Part shown: piece by piece, positions 51,211-60,927 of the stretch | How the letters are laid out: each line of letters opens with the position of its first letter | How positions within the stretch are numbered: the first letter of the stretch is position 1 | From: Peptococcaceae bacterium UBA7702 | GTDB taxonomy: Bacteria; Bacillota; Dehalobacteriia; UBA7702 | Assembly (NCBI GenBank): GCA_002482535.1 | Contig: DLGE01000001.1 | Coordinates: 1,115,539 to 1,179,538, forward strand | Length of the DNA stretch: 64,000 nt | Direction of reading: 5' to 3' | Made by a program: the position numbers and the translations under genes | Notes under the pieces: generated by a model | Seen by the model: the letters and a program-made list of their open reading frames with translations, nothing else | Told to the model about the DNA's origin: nothing | The model's database searches: none

Positions 51211-52530
51211 TTACTCCAAGGTATCTTCTAAGCTCTTTCCACGTGTCTCCGGCGCGAAGAAGATCGAAGCAAGCAGACCTATGCCTGCAACACCTGCAAT
51301 CATCAGTATTGCCGCGCTTACACCGACGGTGGACAGCATCACCGGCAGCAAAAAGGTTCCTGTGGCTGCCCCGACCCTACTGAATGCCGTAACAAATCCA
51401 ACACCGCTGCTCCGCAATTCGGTAGGAAACATTTCAGGCGGATAAACGAACTGTAACGTCTGGCCCATTGCCAGAAAAGCCATGGCCATACAAAACAAAA
51501 CAGTGACGACAACGCCTGGCAGATGCAAGAAGATGCCTAATATCACCAAAGGGCTGCCAAACAAGATAAAGGTAGCGATAATGAACTCTCTGCGTTTAAA
51601 TCTATCAACGACAAGCAAGCCAATGACTCCACCGACCAGTGAAATAAAGTTAACGATCACCGAACCGAAATAGGCATTGTTCACGTTTAAGGTGCTCAAC
51701 ACCGTCGGCAAAAACGTGAAAACCGCATAAAATACGAGAACCTGACTTGCATAAAAAATGCTGCCAAAGAGGGTACGCTTCCATAACTTTTTACCGAATA
51801 TCTGGAAGAATGAAACTTTCTTCTGTCCGCTCCTGGCTTCCTCCACAAAGCCCTCGATGCTGACATCAGGGCCAAGAAACTTCACGACGATTTCCCTTGC
51901 CTTATCGATCTTACCCTTCTTTATCAGCCATCTAAGCGATTCCGGAGAGCCTGCTCTCAGAAATAATACCAAAATTCCGGGTACGACAGCACTGACCAGC
52001 ATCCATCTCCAGTTATCTGGGCCTAAGTCTTTGATCAGGTAACAGATGGCAAAGGCTACAAAGTTTCCAACATACCAGGCGGCGATCATGGCAGAACACA
52101 TCGTTGCACGATATTTTAAAGGTACAAACTCCGCAAGCATGGTCGGTCCGACGACATATTCCGCACCAATGGAAAACCCAAGGATCAGTCTCAGCAGAAA
52201 CAACGTTTCGGGAGACTGCACAAAGAACTGTAGGGCCGCGGCAACCACCAAGATGATGAAGTGCCACAAATAAATGATCTGTCTGCCTATTTTGTCCGAT
52301 AGCCAGCCACAGATTGGCGCTCCAATTAAAATGCCAATCAAAGCTGAACTGCCGATCAATCCCTGCCAAAATACACTCATATTCATTTCAGTAACAATAA
52401 ACGGTAAGCCCAAGGAAAGTGTGCCAATGATATAGCCGTCCATAAACGTACCGCCAAGGGTATAGGCAAATATTTTTTTATGAAATCTTCTGAGAGGTAC
52501 GGTATCCAATGTGTATGTGATATTCCCCAT
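51211..52530 (-). CDS. MFS transporter (metabolite:H+ symporter type)
   Basis: 439 residues, 12 membrane segments. MFS loop GWLSDKIGRQ after TM2, GFSIGAEYVVGPTMLAEFVP after TM4, and PETRGKSLED at the end, as in sugar/aromatic acid:H+ symporters. ATG at 52530 has GAGGT seven nt upstream; 47 upstream codons are non-coding. It shares the N-terminal signature YTLDTVPLR and overall layout with the MFS at 59.5 kb, so the two are paralogues. No sigma-54 promoter was found before it. Confidence 0.87.
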   Translation of the reverse strand: MGNITYTLDTVPLRRFHKKIFAYTLGGTFMDGYIIGTLSLGLPFIVTEMNMSVFWQGLIGSSALIGILIGAPICGWLSDKIGRQIIYLWHFIILVVAAALQFFVQSPETLFLLRLILGFSIGAEYVVGPTMLAEFVPLKYRATMCSAMIAAWYVGNFVAFAICYLIKDLGPDNWRWMLVSAVVPGILVLFLRAGSPESLRWLIKKGKIDKAREIVVKFLGPDVSIEGFVEEARSGQKKVSFFQIFGKKLWKRTLFGSIFYASQVLVFYAVFTFLPTVLSTLNVNNAYFGSVIVNFISLVGGVIGLLVVDRFKRREFIIATFILFGSPLVILGIFLHLPGVVVTVLFCMAMAFLAMGQTLQFVYPPEMFPTELRSSGVGFVTAFSRVGAATGTFLLPVMLSTVGVSAAILMIAGVAGIGLLASIFFAPETRGKSLEDTLE

Positions 52531-52835
52531 ATCAATTACCTCATTTCCGTAATCATGTACTGTGTTTCTGCCTTTGAATTCTTTGCAGAAACCTGTAAAT
52601 TGGAAAATCTTTTTTTGTGCCATCTTTTTGCTTATAAATGAAATTTCTAAAAAAATGGACACATTTCTCCTCATTCGCTCTCTCTAAGATGTCATTGTTA
52701 CGTGCAATATTCTCTTAAAATTCTTTTGATTCCTCCTGCTAATGACAACAAGTTTATAAAAATGCCATCAATTAACTGGACTTAATCATCATGCCATATT
52801 ATAATATTTCATATAAAGAAAGGGGATCCATACCT

Positions 52836-54290
52836 ATGATTTCCACGAAAAGCGTTGAAAGCCTTACATTGGAAAACCAATTCTTACGAGAAATTTTGGA
52901 CGATGTTTCCGACGGCATTTATGCGGTAACCAAAGATGGCGAAATTGTCGTTTATAACAAGTTCATGGAAAAGATTGAAGGAACGGATCGTCACTATGTT
53001 TTAGGATACAAAGATACGGAAGTTTACAACATATTTGCCCCCGAGGATTACCTGAGAAAAGAGGTATTCGCCACCGGGAAGCCGGTAAAAGACAGGCGAA
53101 TCACCTATTATATGCCTACAGGATATAAAGTGGAAATGGTTACCAATGCCTATCCTCACTACGAAGACGGTAAGATCGTCGCCGTTTACTGCATCATGCA
53201 GGATATCGGCGGAATCAATCAACTCCAGGAACGGATCATTTCCCTCAACAGTTTACTGAGCCGCGGTACCGAGAAGAGCGATAATCTTTACCCCAACGGT
53301 ACGAAATACCATTTCCCCAACATCATAGGGACCAGCCAAAAACTAATTGAAGCGATTGGGCAGGCGCGGCAAATTGCGACTTCGGCGGCGAACGTATTGA
53401 TTTATGGTGAAACCGGCACGGGAAAGGAATTGTTTTCCCAAAGCATTCACAATGCCAGCCATTATAAAGATGGCCCCTTTGTTGCCGTGAACTGTGCCTC
53501 CATTCCCAGCACCCTTTTGGAAAGCCAACTCTTTGGCACCGTGGTCGGCGCCTTTTCCGATGCCCGAAATACGCCGGGTTTCTTTGAACAGGCGGAAAAC
53601 GGCACGTTGTTTTTAGATGAAATCAATTCCATGGACATCAATCTTCAGGCAAAGCTGCTCCGTGTTTTGCAGGACAAAACCATTTGCCGGCTGGGGGACA
53701 AAAATCGAAAAAGAATCAACTGCCGCATCATTTGCGCCACCAATAAAAATCCTTTGGAACCGGAATTCAAAGAAAACTTCCGCGAAGACTTGTTGTATCG
53801 TTTGATGAACATTGTTTTAATTATCCCGCCGTTACGCGAACGCAAGGAGGACATTCCCGTTCTGTGCGAATATTTTCTCGCAAAACTCAACGAAACTTAC
53901 AATACAAGGGTGGTTTCCTTTGCCGATGATTTTATGGAGCTGCTCATATCCCATCATTGGCCGGGGAATGTGCGGCAGCTGGAAAGCTTGCTGGAAAACT
54001 GCGTCTGTTATTTGGATATCAAAACAAATGTACTGAAAACCAGCCACATTCCCGCTTACCTAAAGCAGCAATTCCCGATCAAAACCCATTATTACAATAT
54101 GAACGATATCAAAGGAAACAAAAGCCTCAATACGCTTTTGAATCAATATGAAAAAAGCATCATTGAAGAAACCATCGGCGCTTGCGGGGGAAACTTATCT
54201 CAGGCTGCCGGAAAGCTTGGGATTTCTCGCCAGAATATGAATTACCGCCTAAAAAAGTTTAAGATTCAAACAGAGCGGCAAGGAGAATAA
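52836..54290 (+). CDS. sigma-54-dependent transcriptional activator (PAS-AAA+-Fis)
   Basis: 484 residues: PAS domain (about 12-125), AAA+ domain with Walker A GETGTGKE (191-198) and Walker B LFLDE (258-262), and a Fis-type HTH (about 450-478, GGNLSQAAGKLGISRQNMNYRLKK). It resembles RocR-type activators (LFGTVVGAF context). The sigma-54-contacting GAFTGA loop reads GAFSDA (238-243). ATG at 52836 follows AAGGGG; an ATG at 52791 has no ribosome binding site. Convergent with the methyltransferase operon and very likely its regulator. Confidence 0.9.
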   Translation: MISTKSVESLTLENQFLREILDDVSDGIYAVTKDGEIVVYNKFMEKIEGTDRHYVLGYKDTEVYNIFAPEDYLRKEVFATGKPVKDRRITYYMPTGYKVEMVTNAYPHYEDGKIVAVYCIMQDIGGINQLQERIISLNSLLSRGTEKSDNLYPNGTKYHFPNIIGTSQKLIEAIGQARQIATSAANVLIYGETGTGKELFSQSIHNASHYKDGPFVAVNCASIPSTLLESQLFGTVVGAFSDARNTPGFFEQAENGTLFLDEINSMDINLQAKLLRVLQDKTICRLGDKNRKRINCRIICATNKNPLEPEFKENFREDLLYRLMNIVLIIPPLRERKEDIPVLCEYFLAKLNETYNTRVVSFADDFMELLISHHWPGNVRQLESLLENCVCYLDIKTNVLKTSHIPAYLKQQFPIKTHYYNMNDIKGNKSLNTLLNQYEKSIIEETIGACGGNLSQAAGKLGISRQNMNYRLKKFKIQTERQGE

Positions 54291-54306
54291 GGGTAAGAAA
54301 CCATTG

Positions 54307-56307
54307 CTATTTTAGGTATGCATGATAGGCATGACCAATGGCCCGGGCCCGAACACGTCCTTCTAAATAAAAGCGATCGTCTGCGGAATAAAGAGAGTTC
54401 ACCCGAACATCTTCCACCTCCGTAAAAACTTCAATATTGTGACCGCCGTTTTTTTCTGCCTGTCCTAAGGCATACTCCCGGGCAAGGTTCGTTGCCCTTT
54501 CTTTTAAGTCCGCAAGTCCCTGTTCCAAATCCATGGTAGGATAGGGAACCTTTTCCCAGGGAGTATAGAGAACCCAGCCTTTTGCATCTGGACGGATCAA
54601 AAGTTCGACCTGTTCAATCACTTGACCGGTAATCGCGCCGATGGCATTGGCCACATGAGCATTTTTCGGAATGACCAATTCCGACTGAAGGGTGTTCATC
54701 ACTTGAGGATAATAAGCCTGAACCGGAGCACCGACCGCAATCACCGGTAAATTTAGCTTAATGGAGAAATTGTAGTTTTTCCGCCCCGGATCAAAGGCCT
54801 CATCTTCAAGAAACTGGCGACACTCCGCAAAGCCTTTCCGGTCAGACATGATCTCTTCAAACAAAATACCACCGATCAGCTTATTCATTCTCAAGAGGAC
54901 ATCCCCATAAAGTTTTTCCGGATCCAAATGATAGATTTGACAGGTCAACTGGATACCGAGGCAAGATGCTTCTGTGATGCCGACGTCGGCAACGCCGCGC
55001 CAAACCTTGAAATCCGTTGGCGTAAGACCGCAAATCTGAACGAGACCCTTTTCTTTCCAAGTATCAACCGGCAAAAAAGCGGGATTGAAATTTAAGCGGT
55101 CTCCCAAGTAGAGGATACTGTGAGGTCCTTCCATCAATTTTTCGTGGATATTTTTCGGAATTACGCTGCAATCGTTACGCCCTTTCCGCGTCAAGGTTAA
55201 AAATTCGGTGGGCTGGAACCGTGTGCTGTGGTAATTAAAACGGATCAGAAAATGTAACTCATCAAGCACCTGGGGATACTCTTCAGCGGCAACACAAAGG
55301 GGGCGAACACGCTGGGGGCCGATGGTCAAAGTTTCTTCTTTGGGATCCATCCTGATATGACTGTCGCCGCCAAGGCCTACCGTGTGAATATCCGCCGCTT
55401 TCACACGCGTTAAGAAACCACCGACCAATGCGCCGTTTTCACTGACCCGGGGCAAACCGTCACAGATCATTGCCGTATCTGTGGTCGTACCACCCATATC
55501 CGCTATAACCGCATTTTGCAAACCGGTTAAGTAACGGGCTCCGATAATACTGGCAGCAGGACCGGAAAGCATCGTTTCGATGGGACGGGCCAAAGCGCTT
55601 TCCGCCATCATCAGAGAGCCATCTCCGCGAACAAGCATCAAAGGAGCATCAATCCCTTGTTTCTGTAAGGTTTCTTTCACCGCCATAATCAGTTCTTTGA
55701 TTACGGGGATCAATTTCGCGTTCAAAGTTGCCGTTACAGCCCTTTCATAAGCGCCCAAGGCACTGGTAAGTTCATGACCACAAATGACGGGGATACCGTA
55801 TTTTTTTTCGATAAAATCTTTTAAAGCCAGTTCGTGCTCGGGGTTTCTTACACTCATCATCCCGGAAACGGCAAAAGCCGACACCCGAGATTTGACTTCC
55901 TCGATGTGCCGCTGGGCTGTTTTCATATCAAGATCTGTAAGGGGATTACCGAGGCTGTCATGGCCGCCATCAATATAAAATACTTCCTCAGCGGGGATAT
56001 CACCCATTTCCTTCTGGCCGATCAGAAAGGTACCGACGTCAGCTCCCTTCCCTTCTACAACAGAATTCGTTGCTAAGGTTGTGGATAAAGATACCGCGGC
56101 AATTTTTTCCCTTGGTGCTTGCAACGCGTTAAGACAATTACGAATGCCGATCAATAACTCATGATGTGTTGTGCGCGCCTTCACCGCTTTGATGATTTCG
56201 CCGCTGCTGAGATCAATGATTACACCGTCCGTAAATGTACCGCCACTATCAATGCCAATACCATAACGACGTTCTTTTTCTTCATCTTGTTCCGTATCAT
56301 TTTTCAT
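54307..56307 (-). CDS. hydantoinase/oxoprolinase family (HyuA-like) protein
   Basis: 666 residues. N-terminal ASKHA phosphate-binding motif GIDSGGTFTDGVI (about 17-29), STTLATNSVVEGKG, second phosphate motif DMGGTTTDTAMICDG, and the long C-terminal region of HyuA. HyuA/HyuB complexes hydrolyse hydantoins or 5-oxoproline with ATP; no HyuB is present here. In this corrinoid methyltransferase operon the ASKHA protein might act on an N-methylhydantoin-like substrate or as an ATP-driven activator of the corrinoid protein (both inference). AGGAGGTG precedes ATG. Confidence 0.85.
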   Translation of the reverse strand: MKNDTEQDEEKERRYGIGIDSGGTFTDGVIIDLSSGEIIKAVKARTTHHELLIGIRNCLNALQAPREKIAAVSLSTTLATNSVVEGKGADVGTFLIGQKEMGDIPAEEVFYIDGGHDSLGNPLTDLDMKTAQRHIEEVKSRVSAFAVSGMMSVRNPEHELALKDFIEKKYGIPVICGHELTSALGAYERAVTATLNAKLIPVIKELIMAVKETLQKQGIDAPLMLVRGDGSLMMAESALARPIETMLSGPAASIIGARYLTGLQNAVIADMGGTTTDTAMICDGLPRVSENGALVGGFLTRVKAADIHTVGLGGDSHIRMDPKEETLTIGPQRVRPLCVAAEEYPQVLDELHFLIRFNYHSTRFQPTEFLTLTRKGRNDCSVIPKNIHEKLMEGPHSILYLGDRLNFNPAFLPVDTWKEKGLVQICGLTPTDFKVWRGVADVGITEASCLGIQLTCQIYHLDPEKLYGDVLLRMNKLIGGILFEEIMSDRKGFAECRQFLEDEAFDPGRKNYNFSIKLNLPVIAVGAPVQAYYPQVMNTLQSELVIPKNAHVANAIGAITGQVIEQVELLIRPDAKGWVLYTPWEKVPYPTMDLEQGLADLKERATNLAREYALGQAEKNGGHNIEVFTEVEDVRVNSLYSADDRFYLEGRVRARAIGHAYHAYLK

Positions 56308-56338
56308 AAATTACACCTCCTATCAGAAAAATAATCAG

Positions 56339-56383
56339 GCCAAAGGGATCACCTTGAACGTGTGCGTGACCCCTTTGACACCG
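56339..56383 (-). other. intercistronic hairpin
   Basis: CAAAGGG...TCAC pairs with GTGA...CCCTTTG between the corrinoid protein and HyuA-like genes. There is no adjacent T-run, so it may set differential expression. Nothing else is seen in this 180-nt gap. Confidence 0.4.
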
Positions 56384-56489
56384 GAAAAATATCTAAGTGA
56401 AACGAAACGATGGCAACTGTTAGAATTTAAAATGGTTCGTTCACTGCCATAATGGGAGTGCCCTGGGGAATGCTATTGAACCTTGACTT

Positions 56490-57116
56490 TTATAGGGCCT
56501 TTGCCAGATCACAAGCGGCAACCGCGTCACCGGCATAACCGTCAGCGCCGATCTTATCGGCAAAATCGGCATTGATGGGAGCACCGCCGACAAGGATCTT
56601 AACCTGATCCCTTAAACCTGCTTCCACCACTGCTTCAATCGTTCTCTGCATCGCAGGCATGGTGGTGGAGAGGAGAGCGGACAAACCAACGATGGTGGGT
56701 TTGAATGTTTCGATTGCTTTTACAAAATCTTCGGGTTTGTTATCTACACCGATATCATGAACGGTAAAGCCTGCGCCTTCGAACATCACGGCAACGAGGT
56801 TTTTGCCGATATCGTGGACATCGCCTTCCACCGTACCGATGAGGAATGTGCCCACGGATTCTTTGTTCGCAGCGGCCAGAGCTGGACGCAATTCGTTAAC
56901 ACCTAACTTCATCGCTTCCGCACAGCAGATTACTTCAGGAAGGAACATGGTGCCTTCTTTGAAGTCGGCGCCGACAACATTCATCCCGGCGACCAGACCG
57001 TCATTTAAAATAGCGGTAGCATCAATATCCTCACTAAGGGCTTTCTGTACCAGTTCTACAACTTCATCGGCATCGCCGTCATATAATGCCTTCGCGACTT
57101 TTTCTAAAACTTTCAT
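56490..57116 (-). CDS. methyltransferase cognate corrinoid protein (MttC/MtbC-like)
   Basis: 208 residues. N-terminal helical methionine-synthase-like cap (about 1-85) and B12-binding Rossmann domain with GDVHDIGKN (His101 as lower cobalt ligand), SALLSTTMPAM (about 145-155) and VGGAPINADFA. It carries the methyl group taken from the substrate by MttB-like protein. AGGAGG well placed before ATG. Encoded directly after its methyltransferase. The acceptor methyltransferase is not in the window. Confidence 0.93.
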   Translation of the reverse strand: MKVLEKVAKALYDGDADEVVELVQKALSEDIDATAILNDGLVAGMNVVGADFKEGTMFLPEVICCAEAMKLGVNELRPALAAANKESVGTFLIGTVEGDVHDIGKNLVAVMFEGAGFTVHDIGVDNKPEDFVKAIETFKPTIVGLSALLSTTMPAMQRTIEAVVEAGLRDQVKILVGGAPINADFADKIGADGYAGDAVAACDLAKAL

Positions 57117-57171
57117 GATGATATCCTCCTATGATTCATTCGTTCTTTGATTGTGATTGATGAGTTTTAAA

Positions 57172-58599
57172 TTATCTGGCAGGACTTCTCTCAATGATCG
57201 CATCGAGTTTTTCTTCGATACCTTCAGGAAGAGCGGGTTTCTGCCATTTGTCAAGGTAAGAAGCAACCATTTCTTTGGCAACGGTATTGCAGTTCTTCGC
57301 ACCGTTTTTGAACCATTCCGCGGGAACCGAACGGTCGGTGAGGCGAGGCAGCAACTGCTCCGTGGGATAGAATTTCTTCGTATGTTTTTTGGATACGAAG
57401 GTAGTACCGCCGTGACCGACTTCATTGATAATGTCAAGGGCCAGGCGTTCCTCGTCAACAGCAATCCCCTGAACCAAACGCTGAGAGATCCGGGCGATTT
57501 CCGAATCAATGAGCAAACATTCGCAACTCAACGTATTTTCCTGACCGATGATGCCCATCCCGAGAATCATATTGGTATGGCCGAGAGCCGGGATGGAAGC
57601 GGTAACCATTTTTTCCCAACCCAGCTGTACATCAGAGGAGTTGGCATCGGTGAGGCAACCGCCACCGCCGCAAGGCAGCTTATAGTATTTTGCCATCTGA
57701 CTATTGGCAACACGCATCAAGGCCAGTTCGGGGCAACCCAGGGAAACATTGCCGTAGCGCATATCGAAGAGTCTGCACCAGCTTGCATAAATAACGGGAA
57801 CATTGGGGTTCACCAATTTTGCAAGGATAATATGACAAAGGTTTTCGGCATTGGCCAATGCCACCGCGGAACAAAGAGTTACGGGAGAAGTCGCACCGGT
57901 CATCGGACCGGATTCGATGAACAGCGGAACGCCGGCTTTTGCGGTTTCGATGACGGTTTCGGAAGCGTCAAGTCTGACCACCAACGGACTGGTGCAGGTT
58001 ACGAGCATGGCAAGATGGGGCTTTGCCTGAAGATTTGCCATACCGCCGACGCATTCTGCCGCCATTTCGATGATATCGCGGCACTCCTGACCGCCGTATG
58101 CCTGGGGAATCAGCGGTTTCTTCGTGGTCAGGAAACCGACTTTGGCCTGATAGCGATCGCTGAGCTCTACCGGAACGTCCGTGGGCTGCCCGGGCGGAAG
58201 TACAAACTGAGGATAATCCAGCACGTCGCACAATTTCAAAATGTCTTCGTAATCAGAAATGGTAGCATCTCTGACGACGCCGGTTTTCCAGTCGAGAACA
58301 TAGTTGGCAAAACCGACCGTACCGAAATATACGTTTTCGCCGCCGACGGTGATTGCTTTGGTGCCATCTCTATGATAAAGAGTTACGCTGGGGCTGCATT
58401 TCGCGAGGGCATCGTTAACCATGCTGATGGGAATTTTAACGATTTTGCTTTCACGGTCAACAGTGGCGCCGGCCTTTTCAAAAATATCGATGGCCTTGTC
58501 ATCAAGAACTTCCACACCGGTCTTTTCTAATAATTCCATAGAAGTCATGTGCACCTGGTGGATTTCACTGGGAGATAATGTTTCAATAAATGGACGCAT
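57172..58599 (-). CDS. MttB-superfamily corrinoid-dependent methyltransferase (non-pyrrolysine)
   Basis: 475 residues, full length without an internal amber codon, so it belongs to the non-pyrrolysine branch that includes glycine betaine (MtgB), proline betaine and carnitine demethylases. Conserved areas include TGVEVLDDKAIDIFEKAG, ESGPMTGATSPVTL, KYYKLPCGGGGCLTDANSSDVQLGWEKM and HTNMILGMGIIGQE. It moves a methyl group from a methylated amine or betaine to the Co(I) corrinoid protein encoded next. The substrate cannot be told from sequence. Confidence 0.9.
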   Translation of the reverse strand: MRPFIETLSPSEIHQVHMTSMELLEKTGVEVLDDKAIDIFEKAGATVDRESKIVKIPISMVNDALAKCSPSVTLYHRDGTKAITVGGENVYFGTVGFANYVLDWKTGVVRDATISDYEDILKLCDVLDYPQFVLPPGQPTDVPVELSDRYQAKVGFLTTKKPLIPQAYGGQECRDIIEMAAECVGGMANLQAKPHLAMLVTCTSPLVVRLDASETVIETAKAGVPLFIESGPMTGATSPVTLCSAVALANAENLCHIILAKLVNPNVPVIYASWCRLFDMRYGNVSLGCPELALMRVANSQMAKYYKLPCGGGGCLTDANSSDVQLGWEKMVTASIPALGHTNMILGMGIIGQENTLSCECLLIDSEIARISQRLVQGIAVDEERLALDIINEVGHGGTTFVSKKHTKKFYPTEQLLPRLTDRSVPAEWFKNGAKNCNTVAKEMVASYLDKWQKPALPEGIEEKLDAIIERSPAR

Positions 58600-58686
58600 A
58601 ATGATTCACTCTCTTTCTTCTTGATCTTTTATATTTTTTTCTGTCAGCATATTGGAGCCGACAAATCAAATCAACATTGGGTTTCA

Positions 58687-59478
58687 TTAGATATAGCCAA
58701 GAAATGGCTGTTTCACAACGGCGCTGTATACCCAATCAACCATCGTAATAAAGTCAAATACCGGCAGATTAACCGCACGCTGTACCGCATAAGAGCAGGG
58801 AGGATATAATGTACATTCCAGTAATACCGCACCGATAGAAGGATCTTCCTTTACGAATTTTTCCACTGTGGCAACAACAGAACGTTCCAAAGCCTTGGGA
58901 TTATAGCCGCCGGTGCCCTTTAATATCTCATCAGTCATTTCCGGAATATCAGAAACGACACCGCCACCGATCACCAAACGGGATTGATCAGAAACACCGC
59001 AGTTCTTCAGAGCATCTGCTTTGGGAAGTACAGAACCGTCCGCACAGATCACCACCACTTTGCGATCGGAGGGAAGACTATTTAAGATAACGGGAAGCTG
59101 CATCAGACTGGACATAAAACAGGGAATCGTTACTTCTTTTCTGATCTGAGGCAAATAGTTCGCATAATAACCACAACCTCCGATAATAGCGCGGCAACCT
59201 TGGTTTTCTAATTCCTTCGCAGCTAAGATGGATTCCTCCAATACGGCATCACTGGCACCAGGCTTTACTACCGCATCAACGCTGGCTGCTTTGACGATTC
59301 TGTAATGAACGGGATACTTAAAGCTGGTAGCATTTTCTAAGCTTCCAGGAGGAAAAGCGTAGGGAGCGTCTCCAAAAAGGAGGATGCCAATGGCCACACC
59401 ACCGAAAGCACGGTTTTTTTTGCATTCTACTCTTTGATCGGGATAATCATGGCTTGGGACATAACACGGTTCATACAT
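58687..59478 (-). CDS. aspartate/glutamate racemase family protein (copy 2)
   Basis: 263 residues. Two catalytic cysteines at the expected places: Cys102 (GGCGYYANY) and Cys222 (LLECTLYPP). The family includes aspartate, glutamate, hydantoin racemases and maleate isomerase. Similar over its length to the racemase-like protein at 60.9 kb (both end FDFIT...W). GGAGG before ATG. Lies between the MFS gene and the methyltransferase gene. Confidence 0.86.
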   Translation of the reverse strand: MYEPCYVPSHDYPDQRVECKKNRAFGGVAIGILLFGDAPYAFPPGSLENATSFKYPVHYRIVKAASVDAVVKPGASDAVLEESILAAKELENQGCRAIIGGCGYYANYLPQIRKEVTIPCFMSSLMQLPVILNSLPSDRKVVVICADGSVLPKADALKNCGVSDQSRLVIGGGVVSDIPEMTDEILKGTGGYNPKALERSVVATVEKFVKEDPSIGAVLLECTLYPPCSYAVQRAVNLPVFDFITMVDWVYSAVVKQPFLGYI

Positions 59479-59519
59479 GAGAAATACCTCCAGAATTTTA
59501 TTATTTATAGTTTTTAAAA

Positions 59520-60848
59520 CTATATATAGAGACTTTCGTCATCCACATCTATTCCACGAGTTTCAGGGGCCCAAAAATAGGAGATTATGACACCCAATAC
59601 CGCAAAGCATGCACAAACAGTCATTGCGAAGGCTGTACCAAAAGCGGCCATAATTGCTGGAAATGCAAAGGATCCCAAAATCCCACCGATTCGACTCATG
59701 GAAGATACCACGCCAACACCAGTCCCCCGAACTCTTGTCGGGAACAACTCAGGCGGGTAAACATTTTGTAAATCAGATCCCATAAGTAGAAAGAACATAC
59801 CAATACAAAACAGAACAGATACCATCAATCCGGACAAATTACCCAGAATGCCAAGAAGGATCAAAGGGATAAACGTAAGAATATAAGTAACGATAATGAA
59901 TACCCTGCGAGGAACTTTATCCATAAGAAGCAAACCAATGACAGCACCGGCAGTCGCAAAAACATTAATTAATACCGTTCCAGAGTTACCATCTCCTACG
60001 CCCAAAGTACTTAGCACTGTAGGTGTATACGTAGCGATTGCATAATAAGGAACAAGCTGGCAAATCCAGAAAAGCCCGCCGAATACTGTTCGTTTTAGCA
60101 TCTTTCCAGATAGCACTTCAGAATATTGACCTTTTATTTTTATATCCGACTTCTTTCGAATCGTTTCAATTTGATCGGTAATATCGATATCTGCTCCATA
60201 ATATTTTGATGTGATTTCTTTGGCTTTATCGATTTCTCCCTTTGATAGTAACCATTTAACGGTTTCCGGAATACCTAACCCCATCAAAGCTGCAATTGCC
60301 GCCGGCACGGCCCCTGTTGCAAGCATCAGCTGCCAGTTACCTGTATCCGAAATTGCATAAGTCACAACATTTCCCAACAGTCCGCCTAAAACCCAGGTTG
60401 CAATCATCGCTGCCAACCAAGGCCCACGCACACGTGATGGAATCACTTCGGTAAGATAAGCGGCGCCAACAATCAACTCGATGCCAACAACCAAACCGCA
60501 ACAAAATCTCATCAGAAAAAGGGTAAAAGCAGAATGAATAAAGAAGGCCCAAAGAGACAACAGAACAAAAGCAATAAAATGCCAAAAGTAAAACTTCTGT
60601 CTTCCCATAACATCCGCAGGTTTACCGAAAACAAAAGCACCAATCAGTATCCCAATCAAAATTGCACTTCCGATCAAGCCCTGCCAAAGAGCATTCATGG
60701 CCAATTCTTCAACGGCATAAGGTAAAGCAATGGAAATTAAAGCAATGATATAACCAGCTACAAAAAAACCTGTTAAGGTATAAGCAAAAGTTCTAAAATG
60801 TATTTTCCTAAGGGGAACAGTATCTAGGGTGTACACTGCACTAGACAT
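59520..60848 (-). CDS. MFS transporter of the methyltransferase operon
   Basis: 442 residues, 12 membrane segments; GKPADVMGRQK loop, GLVVGIELIVGAAYLTEVIP and PETRGIDVDDESL at the C-terminus. Paralogue of the transporter at 51.2-52.5 kb. AAAAGGAG eight nt before ATG. Position between two racemase genes implies it imports the substrate of this pathway. Confidence 0.88.
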   Translation of the reverse strand: MSSAVYTLDTVPLRKIHFRTFAYTLTGFFVAGYIIALISIALPYAVEELAMNALWQGLIGSAILIGILIGAFVFGKPADVMGRQKFYFWHFIAFVLLSLWAFFIHSAFTLFLMRFCCGLVVGIELIVGAAYLTEVIPSRVRGPWLAAMIATWVLGGLLGNVVTYAISDTGNWQLMLATGAVPAAIAALMGLGIPETVKWLLSKGEIDKAKEITSKYYGADIDITDQIETIRKKSDIKIKGQYSEVLSGKMLKRTVFGGLFWICQLVPYYAIATYTPTVLSTLGVGDGNSGTVLINVFATAGAVIGLLLMDKVPRRVFIIVTYILTFIPLILLGILGNLSGLMVSVLFCIGMFFLLMGSDLQNVYPPELFPTRVRGTGVGVVSSMSRIGGILGSFAFPAIMAAFGTAFAMTVCACFAVLGVIISYFWAPETRGIDVDDESLYI

Positions 60849-60927
60849 AGCGATATCTCCTTTTCATCAATAGTACTACTAAACCATTTCACATTGTATA
60901 TTTCAAAATTACCACTAAAAATGCAAA

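Noticed and set aside
52531..52835. Sigma-54 promoter before the 51.2-52.5 kb MFS gene
   Set aside because: No GG-N10-GC pair on either strand in this region.
52791..52835. Longer N-terminus of the sigma-54 activator from ATG 52791
   Set aside because: No ribosome binding site there; AAGGGG precedes the ATG at 52836.
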